From the NCBI GenBank assembly GCA_049694275.1, contig JBAVQS010000373.1:1-7216 (forward strand): a stretch of DNA of 7,216 nucleotides, given 5' to 3'. The notes under the pieces were generated by a model. It made no database searches, had not been told where the DNA came from, and was given only the letters and a program-made list of their open reading frames with translations. Position 1 is the first letter of the stretch. Every line of letters starts with the position of its first letter. Shown one piece after another: positions 1-6,195 of the stretch. This DNA is from JBAVQS01 sp049694275. GTDB taxonomy: Bacteria; Chloroflexota; Anaerolineae; UBA4142; SHND01. Position numbers and translations under genes: made by a program.

Positions 1-11
1 TGATTGTCCTG

Positions 12-1091
12 CTATTGGGCTGGCGCCGGGGGAGCGCCGAGAATGAGCACCGCCTCACGGGGAAAAGTCACCGAAATCGGATGATCACGCCCGGGAAGCG
101 CGAGATGCGGGTTGTTGAACTTGTCAAAATGGAGCGCACTATCAGTCAGGCGGACGCGAATCCGAACGATCGAGCCGAGAAAAGTGATATCCTCAACCTT
201 ACCCTGCAACCGGTTCCCCTCCCCGGTCGAGCCGTCCATCGCAATCATCTCGGGACGCAACGCCACCGAGACCGCATCTCCCGTACGGAGTTTTTCAATC
301 GGCATGGCGCCGGCGATTTCCTGCCCATCCACCTCGACCGTGCAGTTGACGGGGTCCTTGACACGTCCGGATAAAAGATTGAGTGTGCCAACAAAGGAGG
401 CAACGAACGGCGTCTTTGGAAAATCGTAGATTTCAAAGGGCGTGCCCACCTGCTCCATGTGCCCTTCGCTCATGACGACGACGCGGTCCGACAACTCCAG
501 CGCTTCTTCCTGGTCGTGTGTGACATAGATAGTGGTGATGCCGAGCTGGCGTTGAATCGCCCGGATCTCGTGACGAAGCGAGACGCGAATTTTGGCGTCG
601 AGCGCCGAGAGCGGCTCATCGAGCAAGAGCACCTGCGGCTTGATGGCGATCGCACGGGCGAGCGCGACCCGCTGCTGCTGGCCGCCCGAGAGTTGATAGG
701 GATAGCGGGAGGCAAATTTTTGCATCTGGATGAGCGCCAGCATCTCCTGCACCCGCTTTTTGATCTCGTCGGCAGGCCGGTTGCGTACTTTCAAGCCAAA
801 ACCGATATTGTCGGCAATGGTCATATTGGGGAACAGCGCGTACGCTTGAAACACCATTCCGACGTTGCGCTGATTCGGGGCCCGCGTGGTCATATTGACG
901 CCGGCGATTGTAATCCGGCCCTCGCTCGGTATTTCAAAACCGGCGATCATCCGCAAGGTGGTCGTCTTGCCGCAGCCGCTCGGCCCGAGAAAAGAAACAA
1001 ACTCGCCGCGCTCGACCTGGAGATTAAAGGTATCGACGGCGACCGTCTGCCCGAATATTTTGCGAACGTTTTCGAGTTCGAGAAAAGCCAT
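12..1091 (-). CDS. ABC importer ATPase subunit (PotA/FbpC-like, with TOBE domain)
   Basis: The protein has 359 residues, the usual length for this family. The nucleotide-binding domain (1 to about 235) is complete: Walker A GPSGCGKT (36-43), Q-loop VFQAYALFPNMT with Q82, signature LSGGQQQR (134-141), Walker B VLLLDE (154-159), D-loop SALD (162-165) and switch histidine H192 in THDQEEAL. The segment from about 236 to 350 is a TOBE-type regulatory domain, with LRPEMI (278-283) a typical landmark. It should power uptake through the two permeases upstream in the operon. MAFLELENVRKIFG is a standard N-terminus, and no other start lies nearby, yet the bases before the ATG at 1091 contain no Shine-Dalgarno sequence; the repeat element lies there instead. 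The substrate is not readable from the ATPase. The stop is a TAG at 14-12. Confidence 0.93.
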   Translation of the reverse strand: MAFLELENVRKIFGQTVAVDTFNLQVERGEFVSFLGPSGCGKTTTLRMIAGFEIPSEGRITIAGVNMTTRAPNQRNVGMVFQAYALFPNMTIADNIGFGLKVRNRPADEIKKRVQEMLALIQMQKFASRYPYQLSGGQQQRVALARAIAIKPQVLLLDEPLSALDAKIRVSLRHEIRAIQRQLGITTIYVTHDQEEALELSDRVVVMSEGHMEQVGTPFEIYDFPKTPFVASFVGTLNLLSGRVKDPVNCTVEVDGQEIAGAMPIEKLRTGDAVSVALRPEMIAMDGSTGEGNRLQGKVEDITFLGSIVRIRVRLTDSALHFDKFNNPHLALPGRDHPISVTFPREAVLILGAPPAPAQ

Positions 1092-1100
1092 AAATGGATT

Positions 1101-1172
1101 GCGGGTTGCAGATTTCGGATTTCAGATTAGAGCCCAGCCTTTGCAATCTGAAATCTACAATCTGAAATATCT
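1101..1172. repeat. Composite inverted repeat of 14-nt units between permease and ATPase genes
   Basis: AATCTGAAATC occurs on the plus strand at 1145-1155 and on the minus strand at 1128-1118, forming an 11-bp perfect inverted repeat around a 16-nt loop. Each arm continues with a second unit at 14-nt spacing: AATCTGAAAT at 1159-1168 on the plus strand and AATCTGCAA at 1114-1106 on the minus strand. A further AATC appears at minus 1100, again at 14 nt. The arms can pair over about 20 bp with small interruptions. The element fills almost the whole 79-nt gap between the two genes and runs into the permease stop codon. No U-tract follows on the minus strand, so it is not an ordinary terminator. 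Confidence 0.85.
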
Positions 1173-1971
1173 AGTGTGCTCCGGCAACCGAGCCCTGCTC
1201 ACGGCCACGTGTCAAGAGACCGATCAGGCCCATGGCCGCCCAGGTCAGTGCAAAGCTGACAATCGTCAACGCGGCGGGCTCGTAAGCCTTGTGCTGGCCA
1301 ATCAGCCAGAGATAAGGCCCGAATGCGGGACGCCCGAGAAAGGTTGCAATCGTGAGCTCGCCGACGACGATGGCAAACGTCAAAAGCGCGCCGCTGAGTA
1401 GCGCCGTACGCAGGTTGGGAAAAATAATGCTCCAGAGGATCGTGGGCCAGTTCGCCCCCAGGCTCTGCGCCGCTTCGGTGAGTGTGCGCACATCCATCGA
1501 GCGCAAGCCGTTATCCACTGCGCGATAGATATAGGGCAATGAGAGGACGACATAGCCCGCGACCAGCAGCACATTGGTCCCGAGCGTTGTGTCGGTCAGC
1601 GATGGCATCAAGAGGAACGGGCTGCTGTAAATCTTGATCAGCCCAAAGACCAGGACAATAGCGGGAACGACGAACGGCAGAAGCGTAATAAACTCTACAA
1701 CCGGTCGCCACTCTCTCGCGCGCAAGTGAACCCAATAGGCTGTCGGGACAACGAGTACGAGACTCACGATAATGGTTGCCACTGCCATTTCGATGGAAAA
1801 AGTAAAGGTCTCGACAAATTGAGGATCGCGGAACGCGCTCTCGTACGCGGATAGGCTAAGCACATCGCGAGTCTGGCGCAGCGAAAAGTCGAGCGTGCCA
1901 TACAACGGCAGGAGAAAATAGAGCGCGCCGAGAAACACCCAAAGCCAGGCCCAGAAAGAGTTTCGTTTCAC
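1171..1971 (-). CDS. ABC importer permease, second inner-membrane subunit (PotC/FbpB-like)
   Basis: The preferred GTG at 1971 gives 266 residues. It overlaps the TGA of the first permease by 4 nt (GTGA, 1971-1968), with GAGAGG ending 8 nt upstream. A GTG three codons earlier (1980) also reads in frame, but the same GGAG sequence would then almost touch the start. Hydrophobic segments include WAWLWVFLGALYFLLPLYG near the N-terminus, FITLLPFVVPAIVLVFGL (94-111), NVLLVAGYVVLSLPYIY, and two near the C-terminus. The EAA loop is TEAAQSLGANWPTILWSIIF (165-184), placing it in the BPD_transp_1 family. It should pair with the first permease to make the channel for the solute delivered by the lipoprotein. 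The stop codon (1173-1171) directly borders a repeat element separating it from the ATPase gene. Confidence 0.9.
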   Translation of the reverse strand: MKRNSFWAWLWVFLGALYFLLPLYGTLDFSLRQTRDVLSLSAYESAFRDPQFVETFTFSIEMAVATIIVSLVLVVPTAYWVHLRAREWRPVVEFITLLPFVVPAIVLVFGLIKIYSSPFLLMPSLTDTTLGTNVLLVAGYVVLSLPYIYRAVDNGLRSMDVRTLTEAAQSLGANWPTILWSIIFPNLRTALLSGALLTFAIVVGELTIATFLGRPAFGPYLWLIGQHKAYEPAALTIVSFALTWAAMGLIGLLTRGREQGSVAGAH

Positions 1972-2873
1972 CGCAGCCACCTCTCCGTCTGGCGCTGCAA
2001 TAGCGTATAGAGGGTAATCGAGAGCGCCATGACGATGACCATCCCGAACGCCATGGCATAGCCGAGCGGGGGGTTGTGCAACACATCGCCGGTCATTTGT
2101 GCGCCAATCTGAATCGTAATCAGTTGCAGATTGCCACCGGTCAAGGCATAAGGGGTCGCATAAGCGCCAAAGGCATTGCCAAATAGGAGGATCATTGTGC
2201 CGAGCAGCGACGGCAAAAGAATCGGCAGCCCAACATACCGCCAGTATTGCGCTGGCGTCGCGCCGAGGTTCTCAGATGCCTCGCGCCATTCCCGGCGGAG
2301 ACCATCGAGCGGCGGCGCCATGATGAGCAGCATGAGCGGAAATTGAAAATAGAGATAGGTCAAGCTCAGCCCGATCAGGCTATAGAGGTTGAATCCCGCA
2401 TCATAGATATTCAGGCCGAACAGGTTTTTCAGGAGCGCCGTAACAAATCCCGTGCGCCCGAGCGTTGCGATAAACGCAAAGGCCAGGGGAACCCCGGCAA
2501 AGTTCGAGGCGACACCCGAAAAGGTCGTCAGAATCGAGCGAACCCAGTTCGGAAGGCCGCCCACGGTCACAGCATACGCCAGTAGAAAACCAAAGATTCC
2601 GCCGAGAATGGCGGTCAGCCCGCTCACCTCAATGCTGAGCAAGTAGGAATCACGAATGTTGGGCGTCGAGACGAGCGCAATAATATTGTTGAAAGTAAAG
2701 TTGCCGTTGACGTCGACAAAACTGCCAAAAAAGAGGGAGGATGAAGGCAAAAGGAGAAATGCCACCGCAAAAAGCATGAATGGCAAAAGGCCGATCCAAT
2801 TCCACGACCATTGGCGGGCAGCCGAGCGAGCGCGGACCGAATTTCCGGGCGAGGCAAGCGCAGTTTGAGGCAT
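1968..2873 (-). CDS. ABC importer permease, first inner-membrane subunit (PotB/FbpB-like)
   Basis: From the ATG at 2873 the protein has 301 residues and about six hydrophobic segments, beginning with NWIGLLPFMLFAVAFLLLP (25-43). The cytoplasmic EAA loop that contacts the ATPase is clear: EASENLG (198-204) with GLPILLP (215-221). This is the BPD_transp_1 family of importers for iron, polyamines and related solutes. A longer reading from a TTG at 2921 would add 16 residues, but 12 of these (MSGPDRSSDLSG) would be coded by the inverted repeat. TTG does have AAGG 6 nt upstream, whereas the ATG has no Shine-Dalgarno sequence, so the start is uncertain. I prefer ATG because the added residues look like translated repeat. 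Its end overlaps the second permease at GTGA. Confidence 0.85.
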   Translation of the reverse strand: MPQTALASPGNSVRARSAARQWSWNWIGLLPFMLFAVAFLLLPSSSLFFGSFVDVNGNFTFNNIIALVSTPNIRDSYLLSIEVSGLTAILGGIFGFLLAYAVTVGGLPNWVRSILTTFSGVASNFAGVPLAFAFIATLGRTGFVTALLKNLFGLNIYDAGFNLYSLIGLSLTYLYFQFPLMLLIMAPPLDGLRREWREASENLGATPAQYWRYVGLPILLPSLLGTMILLFGNAFGAYATPYALTGGNLQLITIQIGAQMTGDVLHNPPLGYAMAFGMVIVMALSITLYTLLQRQTERWLR

Positions 2874-2884
2874 ATTCAGGAAGA

Positions 2885-2914
2885 GCCCTGACAGGTCGCT
2901 CGACCTGTCAGGGC
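2885..2914. repeat. Perfect inverted repeat between binding-protein and permease genes
   Basis: GCCCTGACAGGTC (2885-2897) and GACCTGTCAGGGC (2902-2914) form a 13-bp perfect stem around the tetranucleotide GCTC; a G-C pair inside the loop could make it 14 bp. On the minus strand no U-tract follows, so it is not a classical terminator. A stem at this place, just after a binding-protein gene, can protect the upstream mRNA from 3' decay, as REP sequences do between malE and malF. The compact, exact symmetry also resembles dispersed palindromic elements. A half-copy, CCTGACAAGTC (2914-2924), adjoins it. Confidence 0.85.
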
Positions 2915-2929
2915 CTGACAAGTCAAACC

Positions 2930-4075
2930 TTAAGGGGCCTTTTTGATGTCCGCGCCGACAGCCGAATCCCAGCTCTTGGTAATCAAGTCCTGAGCTTTAT
3001 TCAGTTGATCAAGCGTAGGCAGTGCAACGCCCTGCGATGGCGCGAGCTTGGCGGCCAGGTCTGCCGGTACCTTGTTCGCTTTTTGCATTGCATCAAAGCG
3101 CGCCGGGTGGCAATAACCCTTTAACCAACCGATTTGACCGTCATCCGAGTAGAGATACTCCATCCACAGCTTGGCTGCATTTGGATGCGGCGCATAGGCG
3201 CTGATCGCCTGGACATAGACGCCACCAATTTGGCCGGTCTTGGGGATGACCACCTGAAGCTTGGGGTTACCCTTGGAGGCGTCGCGATCGGCGAGCGCAT
3301 TATAATCCCAGGTGAGGCGAACCGGGGTTTCACCCTTTGAGACCAAAGCGTTCGTGGAAATGACCGGGACCAGGTTTCCAGCCTTGTTCACTTTGGCAAA
3401 GAAATCGAGGCCGGGCTGCACATTGTCCAGCGAGCCGCCATTAGCCAGCGCTGCCCCATAGACGGACATGACCGCCTGGGCGGACTGTCGGGGGTCGCCG
3501 GAGAGGGCTACCTGCGACTTGTAATCGGCCTTGAGCAAATCGGACCAATCCTGTGGGACGTTCTTGACGACATCGGCATTCACCTCAAACGCCATGACAC
3601 CGTAATAGTCCCCATACCAATAGCCTTCCGCATCCTTGATGCTGTCCGGAATCTCGTTCCAGGTAGCAACCTTATAGGGCTGGATCAGCTTGTCGGTTTT
3701 CGACGAGGGGCCGAACGAGAAACCCACGTCGATGACGTCGGGGGCTTGAGGGCCTTTGTTATTCATGTTGGCCTTGATGGCTTCGATCTCCTGCGCCGAG
3801 CTGCCATCCGGGTTTAGCTCGTTGACGGTGAGACCGTACTTGGTCTTGAAACCCGTGATCAGATCGCCATAGCCGCACCAATCATGCGGCAACGCAACTA
3901 CCGTCAGTTGCCCTTCCTGCTTGGCAGCAGCGACGAGGGCATCCATACCCCCGGCCGCGGGGACTGAGGTCGCCGCCGGGGCAGTAGTTGGGGCAGCGGG
4001 GGTATTGCAAGCGACGAGGGCCAACGCCATGGTCGCCAACAGAGCCAGTACGACGAATTTCCAGGTGCTATTCAT
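2930..4075 (-). CDS. ABC importer solute-binding lipoprotein (iron/polyamine/phosphonate-type)
   Basis: This 381-residue protein has a lipoprotein signal: K6, a hydrophobic run (7-19), then the lipobox L20-V21-A22-C23, so C23 should be lipidated and anchor the protein outside the cytoplasmic membrane. A flexible Ala/Pro/Thr linker (24-43) leads into a type II periplasmic-binding fold. Suggestive segments are GQLTVVALP (55-63), IEAIKANM (97-104), APDVIDVG (111-118), LSGDPRQSAQAVMSVYG (191-207), PVRLTWDYN (251-259), GGVYVQAISAYAPHPNAAKLWMEY (284-307) and KGYCHPARF (319-327). These fit the SBP_bac_6/SBP_bac_8 groups that bind Fe(III), polyamines, thiamine or aminophosphonates. I cannot name the ligand. 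C67 and C322 are the only cysteines after the lipid anchor and might form a disulfide. It is the first gene of the importer operon, with its own promoter upstream and a stable hairpin 15 nt past its stop codon. Confidence 0.85.
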   Translation of the reverse strand: MNSTWKFVVLALLATMALALVACNTPAAPTTAPAATSVPAAGGMDALVAAAKQEGQLTVVALPHDWCGYGDLITGFKTKYGLTVNELNPDGSSAQEIEAIKANMNNKGPQAPDVIDVGFSFGPSSKTDKLIQPYKVATWNEIPDSIKDAEGYWYGDYYGVMAFEVNADVVKNVPQDWSDLLKADYKSQVALSGDPRQSAQAVMSVYGAALANGGSLDNVQPGLDFFAKVNKAGNLVPVISTNALVSKGETPVRLTWDYNALADRDASKGNPKLQVVIPKTGQIGGVYVQAISAYAPHPNAAKLWMEYLYSDDGQIGWLKGYCHPARFDAMQKANKVPADLAAKLAPSQGVALPTLDQLNKAQDLITKSWDSAVGADIKKAP

Positions 4076-4193
4076 TCTTCTCCTCCATGAGAAAACCTAC
4101 AATGATGGGGCGTTCGTCTAGATCAATACGAGTTAGCGCAATTCTGGATGATACCACCTCCTTTGGTAGAATCTCACGGCGTCCCTGGCGCAC
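4068..4193 (-). CDS. Possible small leader ORF overlapping the binding-protein start
   Basis: One minus-strand frame is open from 4247 to the TAG at 4070-4068 (59 codons). It overlaps the binding-protein gene by 8 nt, so its last codons run through that gene's RBS and start. With the GTG at 4193 it would give 41 residues, containing RIALTRIDLDERPIIVGFLM near its end. No ATG starts the frame except one six codons before the stop, and the GTG at 4193 and TTG at 4202 lack a Shine-Dalgarno sequence; AAAGGAGG at 4164-4157 lies inside the frame with no standard start at the right distance. I recognise no family. An open run of this length is not rare by chance in GC-rich DNA. It could be a leader peptide that couples translation to the binding protein, a remnant of an older gene, or noise. 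Confidence 0.2.
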   Translation of the reverse strand: MRQGRREILPKEVVSSRIALTRIDLDERPIIVGFLMEEKNE

Positions 4194-4215
4194 AGACGCC
4201 AACTGCGCACTTATC
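4076..4215 (-). promoter_or_regulatory. Leader (5' UTR) of the ABC importer operon with possible RNA structure
   Basis: The stretch between the predicted start point and the binding-protein ATG holds three notable items. First, two mutually exclusive stems share bases: GGCGTC/GACGCC (4200-4195 with 4183-4178, 11-nt loop) and TGGCG/CGCCA (4201-4197 with 4190-4186, 6-nt loop). Second, TACCA/TGGTA (4168-4164 with 4156-4152) closes a 7-nt loop made of AAGGAGG, so a full Shine-Dalgarno-like sequence sits in a hairpin loop with no ATG, GTG or TTG start at proper distance. ATTCT and AGAAT flank this hairpin and could extend it. Third, an open frame runs through the leader into the next gene. No known riboswitch consensus (TPP, cobalamin, SAM, glycine) is recognisable. 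A regulatory role is inferred only from length and layout. Confidence 0.4.
4081..4086 (-). promoter_or_regulatory. Strong Shine-Dalgarno sequence of the binding-protein gene
   Basis: GGAGGA lies 5 nt before the ATG at 4075. It is the best ribosome binding site in the importer operon, fitting a gene whose product is needed in excess over the permeases. Confidence 0.85.
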
Positions 4216-4219
4216 GCAG
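4203..4219. promoter_or_regulatory. Candidate operator: inverted repeat over the predicted transcription start
   Basis: CTGCG and CGCAG are perfect 5-bp half-sites separated by 7 bp and lie just downstream of the -10 box, spanning the predicted start near 4215. The geometry (12-bp centre-to-centre, dyad at 4211) suits a dimeric regulator. The sequence alone cannot tell this from chance. Confidence 0.3.
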
Positions 4220-4221
4220 CC

Positions 4222-4251
4222 AGTGTAGCATCATACCGCGGTAGATGTCAA
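4222..4251 (-). promoter_or_regulatory. Sigma-70-type promoter of the ABC importer operon
   Basis: On the minus strand a perfect TTGACA (-35, 4251-4246) is followed after 18 nt by TACACT (-10, 4227-4222). The -10 is preceded by TGC, an extended -10 element. Transcription should start near 4215, giving a leader of about 140 nt before the binding-protein gene. A perfect 10-bp palindrome, TACCGCGGTA (4234-4243), sits in the spacer, and the inverted repeat CTGCG-N7-CGCAG (4203-4219) covers the predicted start point. Both are placed where a repressor would act. The promoter means the importer need not depend on transcription from the C1 genes upstream. Confidence 0.7.
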
Positions 4252-4259
4252 GGGCAAAA

Positions 4260-4290
4260 CGAGAGAACGAGAGAACGGAATGAGAGAAAG
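4260..4290. repeat. Purine-rich tandem repeat, cgagagaa x2 plus a degenerate third copy
   Basis: The plus strand reads two exact 8-bp copies of CGAGAGAA (4260-4267 and 4268-4275), followed by the related TGAGAGAAAG. On the minus strand this is a CT-rich run lying between the activase gene and the -35 box of the transporter promoter. It has no coding sense that I can see. It may be simple slippage sequence, or it may take the place of a U-rich terminator tail. Confidence 0.6.
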
Positions 4291-4295
4291 ACATG

Positions 4296-4308
4296 GCCGC
4301 AGTGCGGC
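4296..4308 (-). terminator. Short hairpin after the activase gene, weak terminator candidate
   Basis: GCCGC and GCGGC form a perfect 5-bp stem around a 3-nt loop, starting 14 nt past the activase stop codon. On the minus strand it is followed by a pyrimidine-rich run interrupted by other bases rather than a clean U-tract. It may slow or partly stop polymerase before the transporter promoter; the stem is short and the call is weak. Confidence 0.3.
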
Positions 4309-4321
4309 AACACGTTATCCC

Positions 4322-6160
4322 CTATTCCTTGAGCGCGGGGAACGCGAGCGCATCGGTGAAAATGTCATTAAACTCGGGACGGCCAGAGAGCTCGACATAT
4401 TCGATAAAGTCAGGAATCCGGTTGGCCGCCTCGCGCTCGCGGAAGGAAAGGAGAGCAATCTTGGCCCCTTCCCCGGCCGCGTTGCCGACGGCGACAATGC
4501 GCTCAACCGGAACCCAGGGGACCAGGCCAATGGCGCGGGCGCTCGCCGGGTTAATGAACGAGCCAAACGAACCGGCGAGCAGCACTTCGTGCAAGTCATC
4601 CTCGGTAATCCCAAGGCGCTCCATAAGCACCTTGACCCCGGCGGCAATCGCGCCCTTGGCGAACTGTAGGGCGCGGATGTCGGGCTGGGTAAGGACAATC
4701 CCCTGCTCCGGCGTGCTGAGCAAAAAGGCGCGAACCCCATTGTCTATCATGATAAGTCGGTCGACCACCTGGTCCGGCAGGCGACCCCGTACCTGCTCCG
4801 GTTTTACCATGCGCCCCGAGGGATCGACCAAGCCATTCCGGATCAACTCAGCCACGACGTCGACCAGCCCCGAGCCGCAGAGACCGACGGGCGGGAAATC
4901 GCCACCGATCATCTGAAGATGCACATCGTCCGTAATCTGGACGCCTTCAATGGCGCCCTCGCTCGCGCGCATGCCGCAGCGAATCTGGGCGCCCTCAAAG
5001 GCAGGCCCGGCCGGCGCAGCCGTAGAGAGGGTACGGCTAGAGGAGCCGACGACAATCTCGCCATTCGTCCCAACGTCAATATAGACGCGAATCTTGTCAT
5101 TATTGCCGCGCGCCAGCCCTGTTGCCAGGACGCCGGCAACAATATCCGCGCCGACGTAGGCTCCCATGTGCGGCAAGGTTGAGAGCCGCGCCTGGGGATG
5201 GAGGTTGAGGCCAATCTGTGCGGCGGGCAAGGTAAGCGCCTCGTTCATCGTCGTAATAAACGGCGCCATCGAGATCGGCTCAGGGTCGATGCCCAACAGG
5301 AGATGCAACATCGTCGCATTGCCAACGACGACCGCTTCATAAACATTCTCGCGGGCAATACCCGAGGCAGCCAGTAAGCGGTCGAAAAGAGTATTGATCG
5401 TCTCGACGATGCGCGTCTGGAGCGTCGTAAGCCCCTCCGGCTCCATCATCGTATAACTGATGCGCGAGATGACATCCGCGCCGAAGGGCGCCTGGCCATT
5501 CAACGTAGATTGCACCGCCTCCACCGCGCCGGTCTTGAGATTCGTCAGCGCACCGACGACGGTTGTCGTCCCGATATCAAGCGCCAGGCCGTATGTTTGG
5601 CCGCTGGTATCGCCGCCCTCAATCGCAATCAGTTCGTCGCCGACGACCACCGCCGTGATGGCCCAATTGTTCTTGCGGAGTGTCCTGGGTAATTCACGCC
5701 AGATAGCAAGGTCGGTCCGAACCTGATACCCCGCCTTGTCGAGCGCCTGCCGCACGCGATCCAGGTCAGGCCGCTGGTCCTCCAGGGTCGGCTCATCAAG
5801 CTGGAGAAACACCTTTTCGACGTTCGGCGCAATTGCCACATGCCGTCCATAGCCGAGCAGCGCCGCTTTCGGCGAGGTCATCAACCGCGGGACCTCGACG
5901 ACGCAATCGCCATGAACAAGGGACCGGCACGAGAGTCGCCAGCCCTCCGCCAGATCCTTCTCCGCGAGGAACTTTTGGTCGGCGGCGTCAATCGGCCCGG
6001 CCCCTTGCAGCATCTTGACCTTGCACTTGCCGCAGGTGCCACGCCCACCACACGTACTGTCGATGGCAAGGCCGGCCCAGTTCGCCGCATTAAAGGCGGT
6101 CGTACCTTCAGGTGCATGGGTGACAATATTTTGGGGAAGGAAGGTGATCTGAAATTTCAT
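4322..6160 (-). CDS. Corrinoid protein reductive activase with N-terminal [2Fe-2S] domain (RACo-like, DUF4445/ASKHA)
   Basis: At 612 residues it matches the usual size of RACo and the O-demethylase activating enzymes. These couple ATP hydrolysis to reduction of Co(II) corrinoid, rescuing inactivated corrinoid proteins. Residues 1 to about 95 form a plant-type ferredoxin domain with ligands C37, C43, C46 and C78 (spacing C-x5-C-x2-C-x31-C). A linker and middle domain follow to about 185. The ASKHA ATPase part carries LDIGTTT (194-200), VVGNATMLHLLLG (278-290), IDVGTNGE (361-368), GPAFEGAQIRCGM (385-397), GLCGSGLVD (426-434) and LAGSFGSFINP (528-538). No cysteine cluster is present at the C-terminus, which separates it from RamA of methylamine-using archaea. 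The ATG at 6160 has only a weak upstream GAAGAG. It follows the methyltransferase by 35 nt in the same direction, consistent with co-transcription. Whether its target is CoFeSP or a demethylase corrinoid protein cannot be told. Confidence 0.92.
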   Translation of the reverse strand: MKFQITFLPQNIVTHAPEGTTAFNAANWAGLAIDSTCGGRGTCGKCKVKMLQGAGPIDAADQKFLAEKDLAEGWRLSCRSLVHGDCVVEVPRLMTSPKAALLGYGRHVAIAPNVEKVFLQLDEPTLEDQRPDLDRVRQALDKAGYQVRTDLAIWRELPRTLRKNNWAITAVVVGDELIAIEGGDTSGQTYGLALDIGTTTVVGALTNLKTGAVEAVQSTLNGQAPFGADVISRISYTMMEPEGLTTLQTRIVETINTLFDRLLAASGIARENVYEAVVVGNATMLHLLLGIDPEPISMAPFITTMNEALTLPAAQIGLNLHPQARLSTLPHMGAYVGADIVAGVLATGLARGNNDKIRVYIDVGTNGEIVVGSSSRTLSTAAPAGPAFEGAQIRCGMRASEGAIEGVQITDDVHLQMIGGDFPPVGLCGSGLVDVVAELIRNGLVDPSGRMVKPEQVRGRLPDQVVDRLIMIDNGVRAFLLSTPEQGIVLTQPDIRALQFAKGAIAAGVKVLMERLGITEDDLHEVLLAGSFGSFINPASARAIGLVPWVPVERIVAVGNAAGEGAKIALLSFREREAANRIPDFIEYVELSGRPEFNDIFTDALAFPALKE

Positions 6161-6195
6161 CCGATTCTCTTCGTGTGGTTACAGCGCCCCAGGCA

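Noticed and set aside
459..1130. A long plus-strand open frame of 223 codons opposite the ATPase gene.
   Set aside because: It lies antisense to a gene with every ABC ATPase motif, and its translation shows no domain. It is a product of GC-rich codon use on the other strand.
1101..1172. The 14-nt repeats as a CRISPR array or as attachment sites.
   Set aside because: Units are too short, oppose each other, and have no spacers of uniform length; no integrase or cas gene is present.
2885..2914. The palindrome as a rho-independent terminator.
   Set aside because: On the minus strand the stem is followed by TCTTCCTGAATATG, not a U-tract, and the next genes of the same importer follow directly.
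12..4075. Naming the importer potABCD, fbpABC or phnSTUV.
   Set aside because: These systems share motifs, and no ligand-binding signature I can read separates them, so symbols would overstate the evidence.
4076..4215. A known metabolite riboswitch (TPP, cobalamin, SAM, THF) in the importer leader.
   Set aside because: None of the conserved boxes of these classes is visible, and the stems seen do not match their layouts.
4280..4916. Two plus-strand open frames of 129 and 207 codons opposite the end of the activase gene.
   Set aside because: Both overlap conserved ASKHA motifs read on the minus strand and translate to Arg/Ala/Pro-rich sequence without any family resemblance.
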